DNA from: Verrucomicrobiota bacterium
GTDB lineage: Bacteria; Verrucomicrobiota; Verrucomicrobiia; Verrucomicrobiales; Akkermansiaceae
Assembly: GCA_030835305.1 (NCBI GenBank)
Contig: JAURPJ010000043.1
Location: 1 to 52,393 of the forward strand
Reading direction: 5' to 3'
Length of the DNA: 52,393 bases
Numbering within the stretch: position 1 is the stretch's first letter; every line of letters begins with the position of its first letter. The notes below the pieces were generated by a model. The model was not told where the DNA came from, searched no databases, and worked only from the letters and a program-made list of their open reading frames with translations. Made by a program: the position numbers and the translations under genes. Positions 8,309-16,766 of the stretch are shown here, one piece after another.

Positions 8309-9703
8309 ATGCTCCCCAACCGACGCCAATTCCTAAAATCCTCCGGCTGTGGATTCGGATCCCTTGCACTCTCCTCACTCCTCGGCCAGGGGGCCACCAA
8401 CCCCTTGTCTCCGAAATCTCCCGGACTTCCGGCCCGCGCCAAACGAGTCATTTTCCTTTTCATGGCCGGTGGCCCCTCCCACGTCGATTCCTTCGATTAC
8501 AAGCCCGAACTCATCAAACGGGACGGCCAAACCATCGACTTTGTTGGCGTTCGCAAAAACACCTTCGGAAAGAAGAGCCAACGCAAGCTCCTCAAACCGC
8601 TTTGGGATTTCAAACAACACGGCCAATCAGGCCGCTGGGTCAGCAGCCTCTTTCCCCACATCGCCAAGCACGTCGATGACCTTTGCTTCATCCACTCCAT
8701 GCACACCGAGGGCGTCGCGCACGGCCCCTCCACCCTCTTCCTCCACACCGGAGCGACCAATCTCGTCCGCCCCTCCATGGGCAGCTGGGTGACCTACGGG
8801 CTCGGGACCGAAAACGAGAACCTCCCCGGCTTTGTCACCATCATGCCCTCCGCCAGCAAGGGCGGACCGCGCAACTACTCGAATGCTTTCCTCCCCGCGA
8901 TCCACCAGGGCACCTGTATCGGCCGGGCCGGTCTTCCTGCTTCCCAAGCAACGATTCGAAATCTCAACAATTCCCACCTCGCGCTCAACTCGCAGTCGAA
9001 GCAATTCAACTTTCTCCAGCAACTCAACCGGCAGCAGGCGCAAATCAAGAACGACCAAAACCTGAACGCCGCGATCGACTCCTTCGACCTCGCCTTCCGC
9101 ATGCAGATGAATGCGCCCGACATTCTCGACCTCTCGGAAGAATCCGAAGCCACCAAATCCATGTATGGCATCGGCGAAAAATCGACCGACGACTATGGCC
9201 GTCAATGCCTCATGGCCCGCCGCCTCGCCGAACGCGGCGTCCGCTTCATCCAAGTCAACTACTCCGACGAATCAGTCAACCCACGTTGGGACCAACACTC
9301 CAACATGCCCAAGCACAAGGTTCACGCCCACGCCACCGACCAACCCGTCGCCGGCCTCTTGCAAGATCTCAAACAACGCGGCCTCCTTGAAGACACCCTC
9401 GTCTGGTGGGGCGGCGAATTTGGACGCACTCCCTTTTCACAAGGCAAGGATGGCCGCGACCACAACCCGCGTGGTTTCACCACCTGGCTCGCCGGTGGCG
9501 GCACCAAACCCGGCTACGCCCACGGTTCCACCGATGAAGTCGGTGACACCGCCGTCACCGATCGCCTCCACATGCACGATCTCCATGCCACCATGCTCCA
9601 CCTCCTCGGCCTCGATCACGAACGCCTCACCTACAACTACGCCGGCCGCGACTTCCGCCTCACCGACGTCGCCGGAAACGTCGAGCACGGCATCATCGCC
9701 TGA
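8309..9703 (+). CDS. DUF1501 family Tat-exported protein
   Basis: A 464-residue protein with a twin-arginine signal (NRRQFLKSS, residues 4-12, then a hydrophobic Ala/Leu/Ser stretch). DUF1501 proteins have an alkaline-phosphatase/sulfatase-like fold and nearly always accompany DUF1549/DUF1553 cytochromes, as here. Family motifs are visible: [19 protein letters not shown] near residue 50, [12 protein letters not shown] near 370, and [19 protein letters not shown] near the C-terminus. Tat export implies folding, perhaps with a cofactor, before secretion. The start lacks an upstream purine-rich ribosome binding site and lies in a potential hairpin, suggesting dependence on translation of the upstream gene. 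The enzymatic reaction is not known; hydrolysis of a phosphate or sulfate ester is only a fold-based guess. It ends three bases from a convergent gene. Confidence 0.93.
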   Translation: MLPNRRQFLKSSGCGFGSLALSSLLGQGATNPLSPKSPGLPARAKRVIFLFMAGGPSHVDSFDYKPELIKRDGQTIDFVGVRKNTFGKKSQRKLLKPLWDFKQHGQSGRWVSSLFPHIAKHVDDLCFIHSMHTEGVAHGPSTLFLHTGATNLVRPSMGSWVTYGLGTENENLPGFVTIMPSASKGGPRNYSNAFLPAIHQGTCIGRAGLPASQATIRNLNNSHLALNSQSKQFNFLQQLNRQQAQIKNDQNLNAAIDSFDLAFRMQMNAPDILDLSEESEATKSMYGIGEKSTDDYGRQCLMARRLAERGVRFIQVNYSDESVNPRWDQHSNMPKHKVHAHATDQPVAGLLQDLKQRGLLEDTLVWWGGEFGRTPFSQGKDGRDHNPRGFTTWLAGGGTKPGYAHGSTDEVGDTAVTDRLHMHDLHATMLHLLGLDHERLTYNYAGRDFRLTDVAGNVEHGIIA

Positions 9704-9705
9704 TC

Positions 9706-10326
9706 TTAATCGATCAAATCCCGGTCCATATCAACCCGGAAGACTCCCCTGAGATCGCCCACTTGATAATCGCGAGCCTGATCAGCGGGATAGCATTCAT
9801 CAAGAAGTGTCTTCAACTCGGGCTTAAGTTTTTCGTTCGAGCCATGACAATTCAAGCACACCTCCTGAAGGACGATAGGTTTGTAGAAACGCACGGTCTC
9901 CTGATCCAATCGAACCACTTCGAAATCAGGAATACCCTGACCCTCGTCTTTTGAGGACTGCCAGCTCTCAAGAATTTTACGGTCGGTCTCATCCGGCTTA
10001 TTCTTGGGGTTCCGGACTTTCAGCGAGGTCCTTCCGATCGCGATTCCTTCGCGCTTTGCACTCACGGATTCGGTCAAAGGTTGGGCAACATTCTTGCAAA
10101 CCTTCACCGCCTCCATGGGGCCTCCATTCGCCATGGCGAGCTTAAGTTGCGAGCCAAGGGTTCCGGCCAGATCTTAGACGGCTTCTTTCCCTTTCCCGGC
10201 AAACTTCTTCTTTTCCTCCTCAGTCAGATCAGGAAGCGTTTTCGCTTCAGCCTCCTTCTCAGCCTCCTGACAGGATGAAATCACCAGAGCGATGACGAGG
10301 ATTGTTGTGATTTTTCTCAGCATCAT
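9706..10326 (-). pseudogene. Tll0287-like (DUF3365) c-type heme lipoprotein with in-frame stop
   Basis: From ATG 10326 the minus strand encodes a lipoprotein signal (MMLRKITTILVIALVISSC, lipobox ISSC, Cys19), an acidic linker, and then FAGKGKEAV. An in-frame TAA follows at 10176-10174 (codon 51). The same frame then continues DLAGTLGSQLKLAMANGG and on to the end at 9706 with no other stop. The downstream part (open from ATG 10134, 142 codons) is a Tll0287-like heme domain with CLNCH near the C-terminus and the AVKVCKNVAQPL helix. Without the stop the product would be about 206 residues, normal for this family. Such proteins are extracytoplasmic mono-heme sensors or redox proteins. The stop separates the export signal from the heme domain, and c-type heme attachment needs export, so the gene is probably inactive, unless the TAA is an assembly error or is read through. 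Confidence 0.65.
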
Positions 10327-10402
10327 TTTACTACGCTTATTGTTATTGGTTTAAGGGTAGTCATTTATTGCCCCCCAATCAATCGGGGTCGTTATCCAAA
10401 CT

Positions 10403-11641
10403 TCACAAATCATACTGTGGGATTTTCATCCACTCGCTGTTCCTGAGTGCCGACTGATGAGCGACCACTCCAGCCAAGGTCATGTTCAAAGCGTCGCCAA
10501 TGTCGACGATGGGCTTTTGATCCAACAAGATGGACTCGATGAAATTGTTGGTAAGCTGACCATGGGAACCACCGTGCCCTCCCCCCTTCACCGTTGGTGG
10601 CAATAGAGGCCGGCTGCCATCGATTTTCTTATCGTGCGGCTTCTGCCCATAAACCCGACCCTGCTCCCCGTGGGCATCTTTCATGTCCCAGCTGACTCCC
10701 ATCCTTGAGATTCCGCCTTCGCTGGTTTTGAGCATCGCGATCTCGGTTCCAAAGGGATTCTTGTGCTGGTTGTTTCCGTCCCTGTATTCGGGGTAAAGGC
10801 TCTTCGTTCCCATTCCCGAAACCTCGGTGAAGCGGCCACCGGTGACCGAAACATAATAGGCCGTGGAATGGGTGGGATACCACATGGGTGGAACGGACCG
10901 ACGCCATCCAAACTCATCAATTTTCCCGTTCTTCGGGTTGTAGCTTCCAAGAGTGCCAACCCCATCGTGCCAATACTCTCCTTCCGAATAGATGATCTTT
11001 CCAAGCGCACCCGCCTGATACTGGATCCGCTTCTCATAGAGCGCGGCGTGAAAAGCAGAAGTCTCGTTCATCATATACTTCATGCCGCTTTTCTTAACCG
11101 CGTTGAACAAAACCTCTGCTTCTTCTTCCGCTTCAAATCCAAAAACAGCAGGCACGGCCGAGCTGACGTGCTTTCCATGATTGAGCGCCATCGTGGCAAG
11201 ACGCGCATGGCTTGGAGCATCGGTGGCAATGTAAATGGCCTCAATGCTCTTGTCCTTGATCATCTCTTCGCAAGACGGGTAGGTCTTCTTCGCACCCACG
11301 GCCTTGGCCAAAGCGGCACAGCGCCCGGGATCAAGATCAGTGGCCGCGACGACCTCAACGTTGGGATGATTTTGATAAAAAAAGGAGGCTCCAAATTTGC
11401 AAAGACCGTATCCCGCAATGCCGACGCGCACCTTGCGATCCGAAACCGGCTGCCAGCCTTTCGCGGCATTGAGATCACTCTTGGTTTTTTCAAAACCGGG
11501 AATGACTTTCCCGTCGGCATCCTTCGGGGCTTCATCAGCCGAAGCCATTCCGCTCATTCCCACAAAAGCTCCGGCACCACCGAGCCCATGCAGAAATCCT
11601 CTTCTCGATAGCGCGCCTTGATTCTCTTCCTTCTTACTCAT
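10403..11641 (-). CDS. Gfo/Idh/MocA-family oxidoreductase, Tat-exported
   Basis: A 412-residue NAD(P)-dependent oxidoreductase-fold protein with a Tat signal (LSRRGFLHGLGGAGAFVG, then an Ala-rich cleavage region), so it acts outside the cytoplasm with a prebound cofactor. The Rossmann start is VRVGIAGYGLCKFGASFF (GxGxxG-like), followed by VVAATDLDPGRC. The canonical EKP motif after 'GKHV' is replaced by SSAVPA. That substitution and the following helix and strand (MMNETSAFHAALYEKRI, then GEYWHDG) resemble the GH109-like branch, which uses NAD in glycosidic-bond cleavage rather than simple oxidation. It lies five bases downstream of the SASA/heme-dehydrogenase gene and is surely co-transcribed with it. 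The likely substrate is a sugar or glycoside from an acetylated glycan. Choosing between dehydrogenase and GH109-like hydrolase needs phylogeny. Confidence 0.85.
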   Translation of the reverse strand: MSKKEENQGALSRRGFLHGLGGAGAFVGMSGMASADEAPKDADGKVIPGFEKTKSDLNAAKGWQPVSDRKVRVGIAGYGLCKFGASFFYQNHPNVEVVAATDLDPGRCAALAKAVGAKKTYPSCEEMIKDKSIEAIYIATDAPSHARLATMALNHGKHVSSAVPAVFGFEAEEEAEVLFNAVKKSGMKYMMNETSAFHAALYEKRIQYQAGALGKIIYSEGEYWHDGVGTLGSYNPKNGKIDEFGWRRSVPPMWYPTHSTAYYVSVTGGRFTEVSGMGTKSLYPEYRDGNNQHKNPFGTEIAMLKTSEGGISRMGVSWDMKDAHGEQGRVYGQKPHDKKIDGSRPLLPPTVKGGGHGGSHGQLTNNFIESILLDQKPIVDIGDALNMTLAGVVAHQSALRNSEWMKIPQYDL

Positions 11642-11646
11642 GATTT

Positions 11647-14600
11647 CTACTCTGACCGAAAATCCGATTCCTGAAAATGGGTTTTTCGTTTTGAAGTTTC
11701 ACCGCGAATCAGACTTACCGATTCCTCATCGACTGGAGACGCTTGATTCCCCCAGCTATTTCGAATGTAAGTGCTGACATCGGCAATCTGTTCATCGTTC
11801 ATGATCGCTTCAAAGGCCAGCATCGGAAGCTTGGGTTGATACTTTTTCCCGGACACCTCGATCGCGCCCTGCATGCCCTTCAAGATAATCTTGGTAATGA
11901 CCTCAGGCTCGCCGGTCACCCAATCTGACTTGGCCAACGGAGGTCCCATGTCTAGCAACCCACGACCATCTTTCCCGTGACACGAGAAACAATTTACAAG
12001 GTAGATCTTCTTGCCACGAAGATAGCTCTTCAAATAATCGTCCTGTAATTCCGGCGGAAGGTCACGATTCACTTTCTTACTCCGCTCATAAACCTGCCGA
12101 ATGGCACCCTGCTTCCCGGGATCAGAAATTCTGGAAATCCACGACTCAAGATGATCTCCGGATCCGCTTAAAATAGAGGGGATCACAAAGGGCTTCTCTC
12201 CCCATTTTAAATACGCTTCCACCAAAAACTCCTGCGCCTTTGTTTGGCTGAAATTTGCCAGTCGTTGATAGAGGTAATAAGAAGATCCGTCGAAGGTTTC
12301 AGCAGTGGCATCGATCAACGCACTCATCAGAGCATCGGAGTTTTCCAGAGGCCACGAAAGCCGGGCGGCATGCATGGCGAGATCCCGGTCCTTCTCCGAC
12401 AGGGCCCGCAGAACATCCCCTTCGGAGAGTTGCCCGATTCCTTCAAGCGTCCACAAGGCATGAATCTTGCCCAGTGAGGAAGTGCTTTTCTGATAGGCCG
12501 ACTCGATGGCCTCTCTGGCACCCTCCGGTTGACTGTCGACGAGAATCCGTTGCGCGGTGTCTCTCATCCATGGGTTATCGCTCGTCAGAGCCTCAGCCAA
12601 TTCGGCGACGCTTGGGTTGGTAAAAGGCTTCCACGCCGCCGGCTCTTTGTCTTTGGCAGAAAGTCGGTAAATTCGTCCAAGGTCCGGCGGCGTCTCCAGA
12701 TTGTTCTTTTCAATAAAGGCTCGCAAATGCGCGCTCATGAAAAAGCGATGCTGGTTAATGCCATGATACATATCGGCAATGAAGAGGGAACCATCTGGTG
12801 CCGATTGGAGATCCACCGGCCGAAATCTTGTGTCGGGGCTGGCCACGATTTCCTGGTCCGCGTAGACGTTCTTCCCAAAGGGAATTCCTTTCTCCCGCTG
12901 AATCTTGATTGCCTTCACAAAGTGCATTCCGGGATCCGCCACGAAGGCATTCACACCCTCTCCGAATTGGTTGCCACGATAGAAGAAGTGGCCGCATGCC
13001 GAGGTGCATCGAAACGCAAATCCATCTTCATCGATGTCACAATCCAAGGCCTCATGATAACCGTCACGGATATCCCGGGAACGTCTCACCGGAAAAACCG
13101 GCTGCTCACATGACTTGATGTTAAAGCAATTTGGCTGGATCTCATTGTACTCGGTTGCGAGTTGCGACATCCTCAAATCGAGGTTCGCATTTCTCAGAAA
13201 AAAGTTCGGGCTAAAAACCTCGGCCCTCATGAGGGTGTTCTGCTGGCCGTGATAAAGCCGTCCGTGGTTGTCCGCTGACATTCCAAATTGGCCACGAAAT
13301 TCGGTGCGCTCGATGAGCCACTCACCGTCGACCTCCTTGTAGCGGTAGTTGTTTTTGGCGTTGTAATACCAGTTGTCGATCGCGCGGACCAAACCGTTGG
13401 GTTTGTGCTCCACACTGTGCCCGGTGGAGTATCCCTCATCCACTACCACCGTCTCACCTGCTTCATCATTCTCTCCGACCACGGTGTGGTAGAGTTTTTG
13501 ATAGTCGGCCCACAAAATGCCATTCTTGTGAAAAGCGATGGCACGAGGTTCCACGAGGCCGTCGAGGAAGACCTTGGACTGGTTGATTTTCCCGTCGCCG
13601 GTCGTGTCTTCCAAAATGCTGATACGACCCAGTTTTTCCATCTCCCTGGATCCCTTGAGATCAGTCATGTAGCCTACCATCTCGACGATCCAAAGCCGGC
13701 CGAGGTGATCAAAGCGCATCACAACCGGATTGATCACCTGGGGCTCCGCCGCAAAAAGGTTGAGTTCAAATCCATCCGCCACATGCATCTTGCTGATAGC
13801 CTCGACCGGATCGAGAACCGGCCCATTAATCTCCGGCCGAATGTATTCGGTTTTTCTCGGGAGTTTTTTTTCGTTCGCCAACACCCGGATCATGATCCCG
13901 GCCATTTGACCGCCCAGAGTCAGCTGGGCCTTGGTGTCGAAGTGCGTGTTGTCTTTTCGCGTGCTCAGCTTGTCGGTATTGATGATGTGCACATTCCCAT
14001 CCTGCCCGGCCACCGCCTCCTGGGCTTCCTGAACCGTCTCTGCTTGGTCAAAATTCCACGGAGTCTTTTTCAAGAGGCTTGAGGAAATTCTTCCCATCAC
14101 AAAGGGAAGTCGGGCATTCCCGGTCTGCTTCCGCACATCCGCGATGAGGAGCTTCAGGTTCTCCTCATAAGCCCCGGCCATTTCGACCGTTTCGGAATCC
14201 GATTCCCCCTGCATCCAGAGCATCCCGGACACTTCGTATTCCAGACCTGCCTCTTTGAGGTGGGCAGTCGCGTTGCGAAAATCACGAATAAATCTTTGAT
14301 ACATTCCTTTCCCCGGAACCCACTGGGTGTGGAGCTTCGTACCACCTGCCGAGGTCTTGGAAATCGCGATAGTGTGGTTGGGATAGGTCTTGGCAAGACG
14401 ATGCGCAAAAGCCATCTCGGGGCCGAATTGCTGGCGGCGGGCCGTTGCCATGGAATCCTTGGTCAACTCGACCCATAATTTCTTTTGGTTGTCCCAGGTG
14501 ACGACGTTCTTCGGGTGCGAACGAAACATCGCCGGGAGTTCCTCCCCACGACCACAACCATCCATATTGGACTGGCCACCGAGCAGGAACAACTTGACGG

Positions 14601-14691
14601 GTCTCTTGCCGAGATCCACCGCCACAACCGGAGTTTGGATCGCGATTAACATCATCCAAACCACGAGCAATGTGGATCTCATCATTTTCAT
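11647..14691 (-). CDS. SASA esterase fused to heme-binding beta-propeller dehydrogenase and cytochrome c
   Basis: About 1014 residues from ATG 14691, chosen because it opens a signal peptide (MKMMRSTLLVVWMMLIA) and has AAGGA nine bases upstream. An ATG at 14766 lies inside the preceding terminator and is rejected. Residues about 30-290 form a SASA/sialate-O-acetylesterase-like SGNH hydrolase: FLLGGQSNMDG (nucleophile Ser41), WMQGESDSE, and a C-terminal Asp-His pair in KDNTHFD. From about 305 a PVC-type membrane-bound dehydrogenase propeller begins (HVADGFELNLFAAEPQV, GRLWIVEMVGYMTD). HEAT-like helices cover about 690-850. A terminal cytochrome c has CFSCHG (901-905) and a downstream Met ligand in PKLPMLAF. 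The fusion suggests removal of acyl groups and oxidation of the same sugar on one exported polypeptide. The gene is followed at five bases by the oxidoreductase gene. Confidence 0.88.
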   Translation of the reverse strand: MKMMRSTLLVVWMMLIAIQTPVVAVDLGKRPVKLFLLGGQSNMDGCGRGEELPAMFRSHPKNVVTWDNQKKLWVELTKDSMATARRQQFGPEMAFAHRLAKTYPNHTIAISKTSAGGTKLHTQWVPGKGMYQRFIRDFRNATAHLKEAGLEYEVSGMLWMQGESDSETVEMAGAYEENLKLLIADVRKQTGNARLPFVMGRISSSLLKKTPWNFDQAETVQEAQEAVAGQDGNVHIINTDKLSTRKDNTHFDTKAQLTLGGQMAGIMIRVLANEKKLPRKTEYIRPEINGPVLDPVEAISKMHVADGFELNLFAAEPQVINPVVMRFDHLGRLWIVEMVGYMTDLKGSREMEKLGRISILEDTTGDGKINQSKVFLDGLVEPRAIAFHKNGILWADYQKLYHTVVGENDEAGETVVVDEGYSTGHSVEHKPNGLVRAIDNWYYNAKNNYRYKEVDGEWLIERTEFRGQFGMSADNHGRLYHGQQNTLMRAEVFSPNFFLRNANLDLRMSQLATEYNEIQPNCFNIKSCEQPVFPVRRSRDIRDGYHEALDCDIDEDGFAFRCTSACGHFFYRGNQFGEGVNAFVADPGMHFVKAIKIQREKGIPFGKNVYADQEIVASPDTRFRPVDLQSAPDGSLFIADMYHGINQHRFFMSAHLRAFIEKNNLETPPDLGRIYRLSAKDKEPAAWKPFTNPSVAELAEALTSDNPWMRDTAQRILVDSQPEGAREAIESAYQKSTSSLGKIHALWTLEGIGQLSEGDVLRALSEKDRDLAMHAARLSWPLENSDALMSALIDATAETFDGSSYYLYQRLANFSQTKAQEFLVEAYLKWGEKPFVIPSILSGSGDHLESWISRISDPGKQGAIRQVYERSKKVNRDLPPELQDDYLKSYLRGKKIYLVNCFSCHGKDGRGLLDMGPPLAKSDWVTGEPEVITKIILKGMQGAIEVSGKKYQPKLPMLAFEAIMNDEQIADVSTYIRNSWGNQASPVDEESVSLIRGETSKRKTHFQESDFRSE

Positions 14692-14736
14692 TGGTTCATT
14701 CCTTGGTTCGAAGATTCCGGTCTGTTCGTACAAAGA

Positions 14737-14770
14737 AAGGGTGGGCCGGCAAGCTCGCGGACCCACCCTT
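14737..14770 (-). terminator. Terminator downstream of SASA gene
   Basis: AAGGGTGGG (14737-14745) pairs perfectly with CCCACCCTT (14762-14770). On the minus strand the stem is followed by a short U-rich run (TTTCTTTG). It begins 13 bases after the stop of the SASA gene at 14784 and precedes the start of the fusion gene, so the fusion gene may need its own promoter or read-through. Confidence 0.6.
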
Positions 14771-14783
14771 GTCTTAACTTGAT

Positions 14784-15842
14784 TTACTTCTTAAGCAACT
14801 CGACCATTGCCTCGCCCATGGCAAGGCCAATGTTCATGTAGGTTTTGGCATTGCCGCCGTAGTGACCATTGGAAGCTCCACCCTGGGAAAGGGGATGACT
14901 GTAAACGACGGCCGCCTCCCCTTTGTTCGCTTCGGCAAAGGAATACATCCCATCAATGATGAGCTTCTCGTTACCGGCGGCAGTTTCCTTGTCGGTCTGA
15001 CCAAGAGTGGCCACGACCATCTTGGCTTCGGGAGCATTGAACTCTTCGCGCAGGGCCTTCAGAAGATTACCCAGATTTTTACCATACATAGCAGCGTGCC
15101 CCTCATTGTAGCGGTCCTTGTCACCCTGCCACCAGAAGAAGCCAGCCACTTCAAACTTGGTCGCTTCGGGATAGTGTTTGGTCAGATCAGCCAGCACCTT
15201 TTTGGCACGATCAACATCTCCATCGTACTGCACACCCGCTTTCCAGCCGATTGGCTTGGGCTCAGTCCCCTTCTCCCACTTCAAGGGCGACTCTCCGTAA
15301 CCGGCATAGATCATGGTGGTCTTGTTGCCTTTTTTGTCGGTCTCATCGTATTTATAGGAAGGACTTCCGGGAGGGAGGATGTCCCAACCTAGGCTCCGGT
15401 TGCCGATGCAGCTCTTGAGAATAAGTACCGGCTCGTCGTGGAGATTTCCCATGTGGTGACCAATGCCAACCTCCGGGCCAATTTTTCCACCCTTGATGGT
15501 CAGCCACTCGCTTTTCTTGACGCCGCCGCCGGGGCCACCGCTACCCATTGTGAAGACATTGCGGACATCTTTCCGCTCGGTCCAATTGCCGGCCTCATCC
15601 ACGAGGAAAGGGTAGAGGCTCTCTTTCTTCACGGCGTGCTCGAGAGTCCCGTCCTTGTCGCCAGCCACCTTGCCAAAGCCGAGCATATTGGACTGGCCCA
15701 TGAGAATATACACTTTCACGGGCTTGCTCATGTCGGCGGGCTTGCCGTCGGGATCAGGAAGTTCAGCGCTTGCAGGGCCAGCAAAGCCAAAGCTCAGGAC
15801 AGCCAGCAGACTTGTTACGTTTCTTACTTTTTTCATTTTCAT
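14784..15842 (-). CDS. SASA-family carbohydrate esterase
   Basis: 352 residues from ATG 15842, preferred over upstream in-frame codons because it starts the signal peptide (MKMKKVRNVTSLLAVLSFGFAGPASA). SGNH/SASA motifs: VYILMGQSNMLGFG (Ser51 nucleophile) and FFWWQGDKD. The catalytic Asp-x-x-His near the C-terminus is not standard: the histidine is in GASNGHYGG, with Ser and Asn where Asp is usual. Either the acid comes from elsewhere or activity is altered. Related proteins remove O-acetyl groups from sialic acids, xylan or other acetylated glycans. It is the middle of three consecutive SASA genes on the minus strand, followed by a strong hairpin terminator. A short palindrome (GGGTT-C-AACCC) lies about 10 bases upstream of the start. 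Confidence 0.85.
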   Translation of the reverse strand: MKMKKVRNVTSLLAVLSFGFAGPASAELPDPDGKPADMSKPVKVYILMGQSNMLGFGKVAGDKDGTLEHAVKKESLYPFLVDEAGNWTERKDVRNVFTMGSGGPGGGVKKSEWLTIKGGKIGPEVGIGHHMGNLHDEPVLILKSCIGNRSLGWDILPPGSPSYKYDETDKKGNKTTMIYAGYGESPLKWEKGTEPKPIGWKAGVQYDGDVDRAKKVLADLTKHYPEATKFEVAGFFWWQGDKDRYNEGHAAMYGKNLGNLLKALREEFNAPEAKMVVATLGQTDKETAAGNEKLIIDGMYSFAEANKGEAAVVYSHPLSQGGASNGHYGGNAKTYMNIGLAMGEAMVELLKK

Positions 15843-15938
15843 AAGTATTGGGTTGAACCCAGGAACTCCGAACGTTTGATGCGAACGAGAGCTTTCAAAT
15901 CTTCTTTTCAATCTCCTTCCCCGTTCCGGATAGGTTAA

Positions 15939-16667
15939 TCACTCCTTTTTCTCTGCCGGACGCTTGATTAAACCAATGGCCTTCTCTGCAAATCTCGCTC
16001 CCAGGGTTCGATACCCTGCCTTGGTGTAGTGAAGATCGTGAAGCACTTTGCCATCCACCTCGCGATCATTCAAGTCATCGGTATTCACCCACGCTCCCCT
16101 CGGATGAGCCTCGGCGAAAGCTTTCTGAACCTTCCTGATATTGACACGCCCCTCAAGACGCTTCGGATTGTCGAGGCCACTGTCGCTGATCCGGCCGATG
16201 ACAATATTGATGTCATTAAAAGACAGGTCTTTCTGCAGCTGTTCCAGCAACTCCTTGAGATAGGAATCGTAAGCCGTGTTGTTGAGATCAGATTCACCCT
16301 GCATCCAGACCAAGGTCACTGTCCTAAGCTGTTTCCCCTCGATCGCCACCTTCACTTTTTGCATTAAGGGATCATAAAGCTCTCCCCTCACCTTCGGCAC
16401 CCGTCCTCGCGTGGGTGGAGGGTTTTCATGATTCGTCTTCGCCCAGCTACGAATCGACTGCCCGCTGTTGGCATTTTTCACCACAATGACCTGCTCTTTC
16501 CCAAATGCCTTGGTCACCGCGGGAACGAAGGAAATGTTTTCATCCATCCCCGCCATGTTCGATTGACCGGAAAGAATGAAAAGGTGCTTCCCCTCATCCG
16601 CTCCGACGTTTCCTGCCCAAGACAATAAAAGGACCCGGATGCTTAGCACGACTTCCTTCACCTTCAT
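15939..16667 (-). CDS. SASA-family carbohydrate esterase (small)
   Basis: A 242-residue exported SGNH hydrolase with a short signal segment (VVLSIRVLLLSWAGNVGA). Motifs: HLFILSGQSNMAGM (Ser36), VTLVWMQGESDLNN, and the C-terminal HDLHYTKAGY carrying the catalytic His. It is the minimal single-domain member among the three SASA proteins here and the most conventional in motif content. It leads the minus-strand cluster (esterase, esterase, esterase-dehydrogenase fusion, oxidoreductase) and diverges from the metallophosphoesterase gene. The region between the two starts is about 100 bases and probably contains both promoters. The substrate is unknown; an acetylated oligosaccharide is the simplest guess from the cluster. 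Confidence 0.88.
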   Translation of the reverse strand: MKVKEVVLSIRVLLLSWAGNVGADEGKHLFILSGQSNMAGMDENISFVPAVTKAFGKEQVIVVKNANSGQSIRSWAKTNHENPPPTRGRVPKVRGELYDPLMQKVKVAIEGKQLRTVTLVWMQGESDLNNTAYDSYLKELLEQLQKDLSFNDINIVIGRISDSGLDNPKRLEGRVNIRKVQKAFAEAHPRGAWVNTDDLNDREVDGKVLHDLHYTKAGYRTLGARFAEKAIGLIKRPAEKKE

Positions 16668-16766
16668 GCCCCAGCATGCTTCATCCCAAGATCACTTCCA
16701 AATTTTAAATCATCAAGGAATCGGCCCTCGACGGATCGACTCCTGATGGGTTACTCAAGGAGAATC

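Noticed and set aside
14692-14766. Upstream ATG (14766) for the SASA/heme fusion
   Set aside because: It lies inside the hairpin terminator of the preceding gene, and ATG 14691 has a ribosome site and begins the signal peptide.
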